From Lumbricus rubellus (taxonomy: Eukaryota > Annelida > Clitellata > Crassiclitellata > Lumbricidae): DNA of 64,000 nt. The stretch spans positions 45,821,619 to 45,885,618 of the forward strand of contig OX243815.1 in assembly GCA_945859605.1 (NCBI GenBank), given 5' to 3'. Position 1 is the first letter of the stretch; each line of letters begins with the position of its first letter. The notes beneath the pieces were generated by a model. That model was given only the letters and a program-made list of their open reading frames with translations, was not told the DNA's origin and made no database searches. This document shows, one piece after another, positions 1 to 12,872 of this stretch. A program made the translations under genes and the position numbers.

Positions 1-10
1 CTACTACTAC

Positions 11-42
<32 letters not shown>

Positions 43-51
43 GCAATAAAA
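1..51. repeat. Trinucleotide microsatellite in Neuralized intron
   Basis: (CTA)n passing into (ATA)n. It lies in the intron just upstream of the Neuralized terminal exon; the acceptor follows at 114-115. Confidence 0.9.
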
Positions 52-115
52 GTTATAATTCTGAAAATCCTAAATTTCAACGTAATTGTATTATGGTTTT
101 CTTTCCATCTCGCAG

Positions 116-807
116 GTGTCACGTCTGGATCACTCCTTCCGGAACCATCCAGCTCATCATCGTCGACCGGTCAGCAGCCGTCTCCCGGTCTGACCGTCCT
201 ACTCCCACCAGCAATACCTCGCAGCCACTCCACGTCTCCCTCAAGATCCTCCTCCGTTTGCGACGGCTCCCCGAAGCCCGACACGACTCCCCCGCCTCGT
301 CCCCCGCCGCCCCGAGTCTCACCCAGCTCCACCGGTTCTTCCCCCGGCGGGATCGTTCCCCTACCACTCCTCCCCCCGAAGCAACCCCGACCCATCTCAC
401 AGAACTTCCACCACAGTCTCCACAACGGTTCGAACGAGAACTCGCCCCCGGCCGTCGTTCCCCATTTCGGGTCGTCGTCGTCCACCATCGTCGTCGGCGC
501 GTCCATGTACCCGCTCTCCCCGTTCCAGCCCCCGGCCGCGTCGCTCACCGCCCGGAAGCTCCCCCTCCGGCAACGCCCGGCCGTGACGACCCCGACGATG
601 GTTTTTCCGAAGTCGGTTGAATCGCAGGACAACGCGAACAACGAATGCACGATCTGCTTCGAAAAACCGACAGACTGCGTGCTGTACACGTGCGGACATA
701 TGTGCTTGTGCTATGAGTGTGCGCTAGACATTAAACGACGGCCCGGGTCGAGCTGTCCGATCTGCAGACAGCCGATCAAGGATATCATTAAGATATATCG
801 GTCGTGA
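116..807 (+). CDS. neurl1: Neuralized-family E3 ubiquitin ligase, C-terminal exon with RING finger
   Basis: Terminal exon of a Neuralized (NEURL1/1B-like) protein. These ligases ubiquitinate Notch ligands such as Delta and drive their endocytosis. A pyrimidine-rich acceptor ends in CAG at 113-115, and the frame with codons starting at 118 stays open to the TGA at 805-807. The first ~170 codons encode a low-complexity Ser/Pro/Arg linker. The RING follows at 646-764, with C-x2-C in NECTIC, then [12 protein letters not shown] and a final CPIC pair. The protein ends KDIIKIYRS, which matches the known Neuralized C-terminus closely. The NHR domains must lie upstream, outside the window. A longer-looking frame at 93-620 is a shadow: it misses the RING. 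I am very sure of the family; the NEURL1 versus NEURL1B paralogue is not decidable here. Confidence 0.93.
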
Positions 808-943
808 GATCGTGCGTAGGAGGAGGTTGTGGGTGTGTGTAGGTCGTGAGATGCGGATGAAAGATCTGTGTGGGGGGTTTAGGATCGTCGATGTTATTAA
901 ATTGAGATTTTGTTGGGGGTTGCAGAAACTGTTGATGTCTATA

Positions 944-1390
944 ATAGATCATGTTATTGCCAGTATCATTGAGGTGTATTGGTCATGTGATTGCCAATGT
1001 TATGGCCATGTGATTGCTAGCAACATGAAGATCTATTGGTCATGTTATTGCCAATATGATTAAGGTCTGTTGGTCATGTGATTGCCAATATCGTTGAGAT
1101 GTATTGGTCATGTGATTGCCAATATCATGGTCATGTGATTGCCAATATCATTGAGATGTCATGGTCATGTGATTGCTAACATCATGAAGATCTATTGGTT
1201 GTGTGATTGCCAATATCATTGAGATGTATTGGTTGTGTGATTGATTGCCAATTTCATGGTCATGTAATTGCTAAGATCATGAAGATCTGTCGGTGGTAAG
1301 ATAGCAAGCGTCATGAGGATAGATCTGTTGGTCATGAGATTGCGATCGATATCACTTAGATCTGTTGGTTGAGAGTTGAGAAAAGTAGCA
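944..1390 (+). repeat. Degenerate ~35-43 bp tandem repeat in Neuralized 3' flank
   Basis: Imperfect units built on ATTGGTCATGTGATTGCCAA, followed by TATCATTGAGATG or a half unit. There are about ten, starting 140 bp after the Neuralized stop, so the array is probably in the 3' UTR. I found no clear AATAAA signal at this end. Confidence 0.85.
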
Positions 1391-3739
1391 TACGTCATTA
1401 TTATGATCTTTAGGTTATGATCCTCAGCTCAGTTAGTAATGGGATGTTGTCAACTATTTATTGAAAGGAGGGGGCGATGTCTTAGATTCTTTATTGTGGC
1501 TCAGTTAGTCGTGGCTCGCAGAGCTCTAGAGAAAACAAATGTCATTGAATGACGTGACGCTTTCGGCCGCGTTACTTAGGTCGTGAACCGTGTCGCAGCT
1601 CGTGAACTGACCTAGTTACTCAAGTCATATATAGGTCATGGTTTTTGAGCTCATTGTTCTCTTGATTTTGCCAGCTTCTGTTTAGTAAATTGCAAAGGTC
1701 ATGAACTCTGTTCTGTGTTTCAGGTATTCAGGTAGCAATGTCATAAATACGTGTTTGGTGTCTGCTAAAATCTGTGGCGTTCGAAGTTGCGTTTTGTACT
1801 GCTTTGTTCAAAGGTCTGGCATCAGTGACATTTTGGCACTACTCATCCCTGCCTCATTTAAATCGAATTTCTTTAGTTTTCAATTAAGCCGCTCAAAGAC
1901 AGTAAATGTGAATGCTGATGGGTCGGCTTTCTTACCTCTGAACTCATAAAACTTTGGCATGTATAAAGCCGTAGCTTAGCTTGGCCATGGGGAGAAGCAG
2001 GTTGTGGTATGCAAGCTCAAAATGTTAATGTCAGTCATACGATTATATTTAAGCAGATTGGTCTTGAGTTGTAATTTAAAAGCCTCCACAGATGGTGTGT
2101 TCTTCACATGGTTGGGATGACTGTTCCATGCAGTGGGTCCTGAGACAGAGAAAGAACAGTCTGCAAGTTACGTTGAAGACCGTGGTATGGTGTGTTGTCT
2201 TGATAAGGGCAGGAGCCACTGACCTAAACATTCTAGTATCGTTCTGACTCTCGTGTTCAATGCCACTGTAGGATGAGACTGGTTGACTCTGTGCAGATGT
2301 CTGTCTGTCTGCGTTACGTGGTACTTGAGACACGCTACTGGTTTTATAGGATATGTCAGTTTTTGACTTTGCTTATCCAGTCGTTTAGGATTTTTCAGTG
2401 AGATCTCATTTGAGCAACCATGGACTGAACAGACTTCTTCTAACCAGGTCATAGCATTAACCAGGGTAGTCATACAAGTAATCAGTTCAGGGAGCGATAT
2501 ATGCCCAAAGAAATTCTCGATATGGCAAAAATACTGGCAACGACCAGGGCAGAGAATTTTTTACCAGGGTTTGCCCTGCTGAAGCTCGACAACTTTGGTA
2601 ATTTGTTCATTGATGCGATATGTGGGGCAAATCAAACCTTATTGGTTGGGGGAGAGGCCAGTGGATTGCCCCAAACTGGATGGGTTGAGGGCTGACTGCA
2701 GAACTTGGAAGATACTGGAAGTCATCACGAGAACGTTTTCAAAATGATGGGTAAGGAAGACAGTCATCTGAAAATTTTTAACACTTTTTGAGAAAATGGA
2801 GAAACTTCGTATAGCTGATGAAAAGAACGGCCATACTCATGTAAAACTTATGGGTTGGTTACTTCTGAATTTTCAACCAGTTATTGGTTTTGTTTTCTAT
2901 TCGTACTCGTCTCTTTCGTTTAATGGGTCTTTCGTTTCTTTAAACTTAACATGATTTGTGATAACAGAATACTCGTTACGCTGACTTCATGTTCGCAAGT
3001 ACTGCTGAACATTTGTGCTTTGAATGAAATGTTGACTTTTCAGTCTACACGGCGAATAGTTTGTGAACAATGAGGGAAAATTTTAACTGCATTGCGGCTT
3101 TTATGCTTCAATTTTAGCAAAGATAAAATGATCTTGTACTTATAGAAAATAGGAATTGCTTACATGTCAATTTTACCAGTTGGGGAAAAAAATTCCTTTA
3201 ATGAAGTTAGCAACATGAAAGTATTGTACGGTAGCAAGGCTTACTGTTATTTTGATAGGCATTGCTGCTGGTTATCAATGTTAAGAATATTAATGATGAT
3301 TTCAATGTTTTTGGCATGCTTGTTATTATTGTTGTTGTTATTTATATTTTATTATTATTGTTATTATTATTACTATTATTTAACAGTTGGACTTGCATAT
3401 ATTTAGAGCACATGTCAAACTTATTGAATGAGATGATTTGAAATGTACATTGCTGTATTATAATTATTACTACTACTACTATTACTGTTATTATTACTCT
3501 TATTGTTATTATTATTATTGCCCAAAGGTACCTTAGATCTGTCATGAATTAAAACAGTGAAATTATTGTTGTTGTTATTAATATTATATTACTCTATTTT
3601 ATGTAGTCACTGAGGATTGCCCAGCTATTGGGAGCCATTGCCAATGATATTTTGTTTAGTGAGAAAAGTACTATTATTTATTTTATTTTATTTATTTGCC
3701 TGAGAGAACATAAACCATCAAGGATTTCCAGGGAAAACC

Positions 3740-3775
<36 letters not shown>

Positions 3776-4010
3776 GCTACTGTTATTGTTACTATTTTCT
3801 TTTTTCATAAGGATCAGTGTTTGAGGAAATTGAGTATTTTATTTTGAAGTCACAGAACAATTAATTGAGTTTCTGGCATCCCAATTAACTAATCTGAATT
3901 AAATTTATCGAAAATTATATTTAATTGCTAGGAGCTGTGTCAGTAGGATGGTATTAGCTTGGAGTAAAAAATGATTATTTACTATTACTACTATGATTAC
4001 TATAACTATT
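1391..4010. other. Intergenic, AT-rich; no gene recognised
   Basis: No supported coding exon. A dispersed-repeat copy at about 2076-2200 resembles 27870-27990 (shared blocks AGAT-GTG-GT, ATGGT-G-GAT and TTCCAT-C-TGG-TCC). From 3320 on it is rich in TTATTA repeats. Confidence 0.5.
3321..3800. repeat. Clustered (ATT)n / (GTT)n microsatellites
   Basis: Runs at about 3321-3382, 3459-3521, 3567-3590 and 3739-3796, separated by unique AT-rich sequence. Poly-Tyr and poly-Leu readings of this stretch are repeat translations. Confidence 0.85.
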
Positions 4011-4018
4011 ATATTGCT

Positions 4019-4564
4019 ACTATGGTATGTGAACTGTTCATCAAAGGGCTATTCTTCAAGGGACTTCATAAGTGGGCTATTCGTCAAAGGGATATTGACT
4101 GTTCATCAAAGGCTAAAATTCATAAAATCTCGTCAAAGTTCTATTCATCTAAAGACTTCAAAGACCCCTTGATGGGGTCTGTTTGTCAAGAGCTGTTGAA
4201 TTAACTATTATCAAATGTACATGTGCATGCAATCAGACATTTATGTTATGCACTTTTGTTTGTTTCTGTGCATCATGAATTTAAATACACTATGTGTACT
4301 ACAGTTGCATGCTATAAAAACTAGGAATCCTGTATATAAATTTCTATATTAAGTGTTTAATGAGTTTTTCTTGAGTTTATGTCAATTTAAGTCTTCACAT
4401 TCGTTCAATAGACCTTTGATTACCTTGATGAGTAAGTAGCCTGTGATGAACAATCTCTTGACGAATCGCCCTTTCATCATCCTTTCATGAACAGTCCTTT
4501 GATGATTCTTCCTTACATGAACAGTCCTTGATGGATTGTCCTTTAATGAACAGTCCTAGAATCC
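4019..4564. mobile_element. GGAC-array foldback element A (old copy)
   Basis: Flanked by ATATTGCT (4011-4018) and ATATTGTT (4565-4572), a 7/8 target-site duplication. One end reads GGTATGTGAACTG; the other, read inward, is GATTCTAGGACTG, identical over 11 bases to the end of element C at 25940. The arms hold degenerate inverted units such as GGACTGTTCATCAAA: left arm about 4031-4195 and right arm about 4410-4555. The spacer has no coding potential. The arms are much more diverged than in elements C and D, so this looks like the oldest member. Confidence 0.65.
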
Positions 4565-4572
4565 ATATTGTT

Positions 4573-6970
4573 TTTGAAACGTTATTATACCTGTATTTTT
4601 CAGGTCTTATCGATTCTGGTTCCTATAAAAAAAGGTGTGTTAGGGACATGTGTTTCCATGGTTACTCAAGGTGTATTTTTCAAGGTTTGAAGCCCTTATC
4701 TTGGCAGAAACCACCTTCTTGGCCTCTTTTCCGCCTAGTACCCAGTTCTTAAAATTAATATCAAGGATAAACACCGAATTTCTTTTTCATCTCTACAGTA
4801 ACAAACTGCATGGACAGGACTTTGATGAATTAAATCAACTGCAACTTTGTACATAATTATTATACGAGTTTTGGTATAAAAATTATAGTTGAGGGTTTGT
4901 TTCTTTTAAAAACAAAATGTGATACTGGAACTACTTTCATCTGGAGAAATTTCATTGTGTTTATTATTTTGGACAAATTTTTATATTTTCTGAGCACGGT
5001 TGCTATATGGTCCAAACAATTTGTAGTCATTGGGGGTTTATTTTGATTTTTTTTATCTCTGTGTTTTGAAGAATTTCATTGTATTTCCATGACCCACTGG
5101 TTTGTATTTTCACTGAACATTTCCCAATGGGGCATAATTTTTGGCCTGAATCATCCCTCTGAATAATTACCAAAGCACGTTCTTAGCACTGTCCTGCTTA
5201 GCTTCATTGCCATGAGATATCCACGCTGTATGAATTACCGTTGGTACTGTGTAATAGTTCTAAGGGAAATTGATGATAGGACTATAATTGTTGCATGAGA
5301 TTAGTCAAATGGTTTAAATACCTTTTCATTCTTGCTTTTAAAGTGCTTTTGGGTTTAAGTTCTTTTGTGAAGAGCTTAAAAGTTGCTTTTATTAAGTGCA
5401 TCCACATTTCCAAAACTTAACATTTTTATCATGCCATCCTTTTTGGAAAGAGAGTTAGGTTACAAAGAGATTTAGGTTACGATTTTCTAAAATGACCATC
5501 AGATAAAGATTGATGTATTTTATTATGGTGCGACATGGTAGCAGTACAAGATCTAACAGAGTCCAATTTTATTTTTCGTTTTTCACTTTCTTTTCTCTTT
5601 TTTTCCGTTTTGTTTGAGTTGCTGATTATTTCTCATTATAGTTACTACTATTACTCTTTGGTCTAGGTGGCACCACTATCGCATGTTTCATATTTTTCGT
5701 GTCTTTTCATAGCTGACTCATAGCTGCATACACGTCACGCGTGAGAGGCTCTCTTCTGATGTACTGTGCAAGTGCTCTATTACATTACATCTACTATATT
5801 ACATTACAGTGATAGTGTTTTACCTGAAGTATATGCGATCAATCAGGTTTATTGAAATTATTATTGCAAGTTGTCATTATTATTATTATTGTTGTTGTTG
5901 TTGTTATTATTATTATTATTATTATTAATAATATTATTGCTTTACATTTCATAATCTGTTGAAGTCATGGAACAGATAGTATTGAATCTAGGAAACTAAG
6001 TCCAGACAATATACCCCGGTAATTATTCTCTGTGTTAAGTAGGTAGGTGTGGCTTAGTAGCAGTGGACATGTTGAAAGCATTTCAGAAAATGCCCAGCAG
6101 ACCTCATTATACAGTAATTATAAGTTTGCGAATGAAAGTCTGTGAATGCCAAAGATCAGTTATACATCTGTTACTTTTCGATTGGTTTGTCATTGTGTTT
6201 TATTATTACGATCATCATCAACATCATTATTATTATTATTTTTATTATTATTATTGTTATCTGACTGTTTTATTTGCAGAGTCAGAGTGAGTGACTGAAT
6301 TCTTGTTTTTTTTCCGTTTATTTGATGTCAATATTTTGGGTTCTGCATGTATTTCATTTCTTGGAAGGGCATTGGCTTTATGTAACATTTGACGAGTTAT
6401 GTGTGTATTTAAGTAATGCATTTTTATGTAAATTCATGTGCATGCAATAATATACATATTTACACGCTCATGAATGCACTATTGAGTATATAAAGATGTA
6501 TGTCTGTGTATGAGCAAGTGTATATATAATCATAAATATATATAATATATATATAATTATGATATACACAGTTACACATTATATGCAATTATGCATGAAT
6601 ATGTATATTTGGTGTTGTGTGTATTTATATGACTACATTTGCACATGAGTGAATGAGTATATATAATTATATATTATATATATGTATGCATAAGCATAAC
6701 GTTGAATATTCATGATGTGCATGTGCTGCATTATTTGCATAATTTATGTGTAAAGACTAAGGAGCCTTGTGAATGGATTTGGTCAGGTACATGTAAATAA
6801 TTTTTAGTGCACTTTTTGTGTAGGGCCGAACTACTGGCATCGCATGATCTTGCATGATCGGCCATTCGTTGAAATACGGTTTCGTGTAAATACAGGAAGA
6901 TCACAGACGCTCGACTTTATCTTCTTATGAAGAATTGACAACGTTTTCAATGTGTTGTTGGATTTGTGTT
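4573..6970. other. Intergenic, AT-rich; no gene recognised
   Basis: No exon with a conserved motif. It holds (ATT)n at about 5869-5935 and 6205-6260, and AT-alternating sequence at about 6510-6690. Confidence 0.5.
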
Positions 6971-6971
6971 G

Positions 6972-7089
<118 letters not shown>

Positions 7090-9829
7090 GAACTCAACGG
7101 CTTAATTGACTCCAAGACATCTTGGTCTCTCAGTGACATGGTGATAGTTCGGAGTAATTTGTCCCAATAAAGGTTATTCGTAGACCATTCTTCACTCCGT
7201 ATTCAGTGCTTATAATCAGGAGCCAATAGGAAAACGAGATATAAATAGCGTCACTTGTTATAATTAATTTATCATTACTGCAGACATGCAACAAAATTCA
7301 ATGGATCAGATAATTGTGGACTCTGGTCTGGGGCTTTGTTTTTGAACTTCCTCACTGCCATTTCGAAACTTAAACGGGACATCCCCGAAACCGCTTGGCC
7401 AAATACGCTAATGATACTTACCTGATAGGCATTGATAGCACCAGTTATAGCGGCGCAGACTTGGTCCTTGGATGTGGTGGGGGGTTGGGGGGGGGGGGAA
7501 GGGAGACGAACGAGCGGCCGAAGGACGATCACTAAGGTACTGGAATGAAATCTTGTGCGTATTTTACTTGGGTTAATCTCAACACTTCATCATGCCACGC
7601 ATTGCACATGTGCACTCTATAGATATAAGAGAACTGCGTATTCGACATTTATTTTGAGTGAGCGCCTGTGAATAAACTGGTTCCCGCGACTCCGCACGTT
7701 TACATTGCATACATGGGGCAATGTATAGACGCATTTTCTGGGAAAATCGTTCCGAGGGAAGTGGGGGGAAACTCCCATTTCCTAGAGATGCCTATAAAAT
7801 TATTGAACTCTGTAGGCCTACGTGGGCCTATACCGGTACAGATAAAGTTACATAGGTTACATTACTGTGTAGTGTGTACAGACAAAATCTTAATCAGGCA
7901 ACACCGCCACTGCTCGTAGTGCCAGTCCAAAGACAGGAGAAAGGAGGAGAGTGACATTAAATCATCCGTGATATTAGGCCTACACAAGTGTCATTAAACA
8001 AATAAACAGCAACAAGTCTTAATCAGGAAGGTATAGTTGACTTCATTGCAAAGAGCTTTTACCTCTCTTGAACGGTAATAAAAATTTAGGATGCACGTAC
8101 CGAATCCTATATAATAAGTGTGGCTTGAACAGGGGAATCTGCACACGATTATACTACTTATCACGACGTACTAGTTTTTATATGCCTGCTCTTCCTGATC
8201 GGTCTGTCGAAAACAGATTTGTCTTTCGATTTGAAGTGCATGCTGACACGGCCGATTAGGCCTACAGCTAACCTGCTTTCGAGAATTTGATCACGTGCGT
8301 CCTTAGGGCGTTGTCTAAAGCTGGCTATGCATGTGTGCAATTTATTTTTGAAAAGTCAAGAGCCGCTTTAAGGGGTCCATATTATTAAAGGACCCACGCC
8401 CCTCGTTGACGCCTCAAGTGATGATGTACGTGGTCGACATTTCTCATCCATTGAGAACAGTGTGTCGCTACACCCCCCCCCCCATCCCCACTATGGGTGT
8501 CGGAACAGTGTAGCCTATGTCCGAAACGTATTTTTATCCCACTTTGAATTTTATTTTATTTAATTAATTTATTTTATTGTTTTATTATTTTAATATCTTA
8601 TATTTTAATATTTTTTAGTGTTTTATAATTTTATAATTTTTATTTTAATTTATTTAATTTGTTTATTTTCATGTCAATCGTTTTGTAAATCCCACAATAA
8701 TTGGTTAACGCCAGTGATCGAGCACACACCTTTTTATCGTTTACGCGATTAGTCATTTAGGCTACCTGTAAATTATGAAGCGCGTTTTACAACTTCCGCC
8801 ACTTTTCGTACTCTAGATGGGAGTGCCTGCCACTCAAAGCCTGGATGAAGGCGTAGGCTGGCGTTAATGATCCTTGTCATTGCAGTAGCCTACGTGTCAT
8901 TAAACTGAAAATATTACGCCACGCACTTCTGTTTTGTTCTTAAGATCAAGGCGTGCTCGTTTCTGATGACATCAATTTGTCTGTTTCTTGCGAATTTAAT
9001 CGTCACGGTTGTGAGTCTACATCTTCCTGTTCTGAAGTAGCCTATGCAAGAAAATTGTTCTCGAAACCTGAAGTAGCTCTATAACTTCAATAATTATTAG
9101 GCCTATAGGCTAGCGCGATTCGTGGACCATTGATTAGGTCTACGACTTCTATCATTTAGCCTAATCTCGCTAACGCTGGGATCTCCTGCCAGTATGCTAG
9201 TGGACATAATCTTAAGGGCCCTATATGGGCCTCGTTTGGGTCTCATAGGACCTCGCGTGGGTCTTTGATAAGACCGCCCCCCCTATCAGTCTCATTATTC
9301 TCATAGAGACCCATTTGGGCATGATCATATGACTCAATAGCGTAGCCAGAAAATTTGTGGGGGTTAATTTGGTATGTCCAACGAACAGGTCACTATAAAT
9401 AAACAGAAAACACACACAGTTTCGGAAATTAAATATTTCGGGTGTTTTGATCTGGAACCTGCTAAATGCGCCCATGATAGGCTATGGCTCGTCAACTCAA
9501 GCATTGAATTGTACGTGTATGTTTCTGTCACGTAGGCTACAATTATCAGACGATTAATTTTCCATCAATTGCAATTAGTGTCTGATACTGAACGTTACGG
9601 TATCTTACTTTTATATATAGGCCTACTAAGTGATCCTTATCGCAGCTCTTTGTCCTCGCCTTGGACTATAGTATAGTATAGTAACCCATAATTAATTAAT
9701 AGACCTGCATGTAGTGTTTAATCTAGCCCTCTGCCTTATATAATTTTATATATATATATATTATATAATATTATATAATTATTTATATATATATACTTTA
9801 TGGGGAATCTACGCTTAGGCCTATGCAAA
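7090..9829. other. Intergenic; no gene recognised
   Basis: No supported exon. It holds a poly-C run near 8470, an AT-rich ATTTT-type stretch at 8535-8690, and the first of many TAGGCCTA-type palindromes (from about 7812), which are not seen in the first 7 kb. Confidence 0.5.
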
Positions 9830-9964
9830 GGCAAACTTATAGTATCCGAGACCGAATTACGACACTGACCCTATCCCTAACCCTAACCGATCTTCACGAC
9901 GCCTACATCTGAACCTAACCAACATGTGCGCGTTGGTCCCGGATAAACTTGCCATAATTATGCC
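9830..9964. mobile_element. Small MITE with internal CCCTAA-like core
   Basis: Imperfect inverted ends: left GTATCCGAGACC, and right, read inward, TTTATCCGGGACC. The core holds GACACT, CCCTAACCCTAACC and TTCACGACGCCTA. A related copy with the same core lies in opposite orientation at 38529-38681. Confidence 0.55.
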
Positions 9965-11707
9965 GAAACCAAATTCTTGACAGCCATTTCCGTATCATTT
10001 TATTATCAACGAAATATCACAGGAAATTTACAGCACCAAAATTTATCTAGGCCTCCAACTGTATGTAGGCCTGTGTATGCTAATGAATCCTGCATAACAA
10101 TAACAATAAAATCAGTTATTTAAAGATGTTAGTCGGTCATTAAGATGATTATAGCGTCAAATCAATAAATAAAATGTAAATGACCGTATCTAAGCACCAT
10201 TATATATAGGCTAACCTACATCTCTTAACTGCTAATCTGCGATTAACAAATCTTAGATTATTAATTGCACGCATAATAATATCCTAAATCAAACATCTTT
10301 GCTATCCTTTGCTTCCTGTGACGTTAATTAGCGCAGACAGAGTCTGACGTCATCGTCGTTGCCATTGGTAACCTAACCATGGCATCATGATGTCGTCAAT
10401 TCGATCACAGATTCCATAAGTTTTAATTCCGATACGTCACAGATAATTACGACAACTAGCCTATTGATAGGCCTATTCCTATTATGCATGATATCATAAT
10501 TCCCAATTTCCCACTGATAACAACCATTGATCGAGATAATTATAATTATTTTAAAAATAGCATTCGAGATGAACAAAGCAGAAAACTAGGTCATCACAGT
10601 TCCAGAATAACAGGACTGGATACTTTGTTTACATAGACTATAAAGTTGTGACCTAGTTTCTTGCGTCTTTCGTAGACTTGCGGCTGACTATAATACGCTT
10701 ACTCTAATATCCTGTTAGCTGCATTAACACGCTACCTTCATAAAGTCTTTATATATATATATATACATATGTTTCGAGTTCAAACAAATAAATAATGATT
10801 ATTTTTTATTTACATGCAGCTTTACATGAAACATGCAACAGGTTCAAATATCGAGTGACATAACTAATTAATTTCTAAGTAGGTCAAACTACGGCATTTT
10901 CTTTCACTAGGCTAAATGTCTTGCTAAGCGCTAAAAGCTCGCTTATTTACAAAACAGTCTCAGCCTGATCCACATGTAACTTAGCTTCTTTATTGTGCGT
11001 TACATTACATGTAAGCAGACAGCTTTCGTTAAATACAAAAAGAACAGAATAAAGGTGACATTTGCTGCGAGTGGGCTAGGCCCAATTGGTCCTTTTCAGG
11101 TCTATAAGATAGGAACATCCATGATGGGCATATTTGGGCCTAACGTTATTTATGCCAACTCATTCATAATATAAAAAATAACAATAATAATAATAGTAAT
11201 ATATACCTCGGGCGCTAAAAAATATAAAAAAATAATAGTAATAATAATAATAATAGGCTAATAATAGCCTAATAATGGACCAGCATCCAAACACTTAAAA
11301 GCAATAAATTATAAACCTATGACTAATGGGACATTCGTGGACCTACAATGTTACGAGCCACTTATGCAGATGATTGCACTCCGGCACATTGGACTTCAAT
11401 CCTTGTCTTGACGTATACGACTCATAATGCCACTAGATGACGCTAGGTTGAAATTACTTTAGCGCCAGTTTTAATTACCCTTCGGAAAATTCTGTCAGGA
11501 CTAGGAAGGATAAAGTTTCAATTTGTCGCATTCTTCTGTTGTTTTTTCGCTGTTCTGATTAGATAGCATCGAGACTGATGTCGTAGCTTTTATGAGTTGC
11601 TCTGTGAAAAAAATGACAATACATGTGCAATTATTAAAGAGACGTATCCTAGACTACTGTATACAAAGAGTCATCATTAAGCCTATCATTATCCTTATCA
11701 GTTATTT

Positions 11708-11713
11708 ATTACC

Positions 11714-11744
<31 letters not shown>

Positions 11745-11816
11745 TTCCTGCTCCTGCTCCTCCTGCTCTTGCTCCTCCTGCTCCTGCTACTGCTACTGCT
11801 ACTGCTACTATACTAC
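11708..11816 (+). repeat. (CTG)/(CTC)/(CTA) triplet repeat
   Basis: Mixed CTA, CTG, CTC and CTT triplets. The poly-Leu reading at 11592-11831 is not a gene. Confidence 0.9.
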
Positions 11817-11940
11817 TTTTTATTTTTTTAAATATTTTTATGCCTTGATGAATGCAGGATCCCTAAAAGACTTCAATATTATCTAGTACCTATAAAATCA
11901 AAGTCTGTTGTCTGTTTATCGATATCATTTTAGTAGCCTA

Positions 11941-12050
11941 CCATTTTTATTACTATCATCATCATTTTCATTATTATTATCAACATCGTCATCAACATCA
12001 TCATCATCATCATCGTCATCAACATCATCATCATCATCATCATCATCACT
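11941..12050 (+). repeat. (TCA)n triplet repeat
   Basis: Interrupted TCATCATCA repeat, read as poly-Met on the - strand. Confidence 0.9.
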
Positions 12051-12295
12051 ATAGCCGCTGCCACTTTCACAGTCGTGGTATCAGTAAAATCGACAAAATT
12101 GCTGCAATGGATGCAGCTGTCATAGATATCAATTATCCACGGGCTCACACTTTGATCAACATAGCTAAGCAAACGATCTACCAGTAAATAATCCATTAAA
12201 CTTTCTAGAGACAAGCCCAGGTTTTGAAGTTAATTGGATCACTTGACCCTTGTAAGCGGGTTTCAGAATGATGCTCGTTGTAATGTTTGTATGTG

Positions 12296-12440
12296 CACTT
12301 TTTATAGCGCCCCTTCAAGCTGTCCGTACTCAGAGGCGCTCCCGAATGCAGAGCGGACACTGCATCGGAGTTTCACGCCGAAGCGCCGAGCAATAATTGT
12401 GAGTGAAGGAAGGACTTACCCAAGGTCCTCATGCACTAGG
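12296..12440 (-). mobile_element. SINE copy, tRNA head missing
   Basis: Shares the body of the SINEs at 19030-19243 and 25045-25249: GGCGCTCCCGAATGCAGAGC, CATCGGAGTTTCACGC and the GGACTT-CCCAAGGTCC block. It stops before the tRNA-related head, as expected of a 5'-truncated retroposed copy on the - strand. It lies downstream of the mucin-like gene. Confidence 0.8.
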
Positions 12441-12720
12441 CCTATTATATAAATCCCTGTACACGGTGTCCCAATTGAACTGATCCCCTTTTTTGTTTTG
12501 GCGATATACTTGTCAGTTCTAAATAAAACTCTATAAAATTTCAGAGAATGTACGAGGGACCAATTATCAATATTTTCTGAAAATTTTATCCAATTCAACG
12601 AACAGAGTCCGAAGTTATGCACATTCAAATTTGGGCAAAGAAAATTTTAAGTTTCCAACATGTAGCCTGTAATAGAATACACGCATTGACGTGTTACTTC
12701 TGCAGCGTATTATAGCTAGC

Positions 12721-12872
12721 CTACCTGTTCTTCGTGCAGAAGTAGTAGATGAGGTATCCAACGAGTCCGATGATAAGCAGTGCACCGACCATAGTACAGA
12801 CGATGATCGCAATCTCCTCTCCATCAGACAACCCGTTGTCGTCCCCAGGGGAAACGGTTGGAGTCGTCGCCA
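12721..12872 (-). CDS. Mucin-like gene exon 3: transmembrane helix and tail
   Basis: The acceptor TGTAG at 12877-12873 is followed by TGGCG; the first two bases complete a split Val codon. The exon codes a Pro/Gly/Asp stem, a ~24-residue hydrophobic helix and CTKNR, then TAG at 12723-12721. Other frames give only unrelated peptides. Confidence 0.82.

Larger units (their letters stand above)
9965..12295. other. Intergenic with microsatellites; no gene recognised
   Basis: No supported exon. Short (TA)n at about 10755 and (ATA)n-like runs at about 11174-11270; larger triplet repeats are listed separately. Confidence 0.5.

Noticed and set aside
93..620. 175-residue + strand frame at the left edge
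   Set aside because: The RING and the splice acceptor fix another frame; this one is a shadow.
2076..2473. Possible - strand coding exons
   Set aside because: The segment resembles a dispersed repeat seen again near 27.9 kb; no conserved protein motif.
9875..9892. Interstitial telomere (CCCTAACCCTAACC)
   Set aside because: Only two or three units, inside a MITE with a second copy at 38.5 kb.
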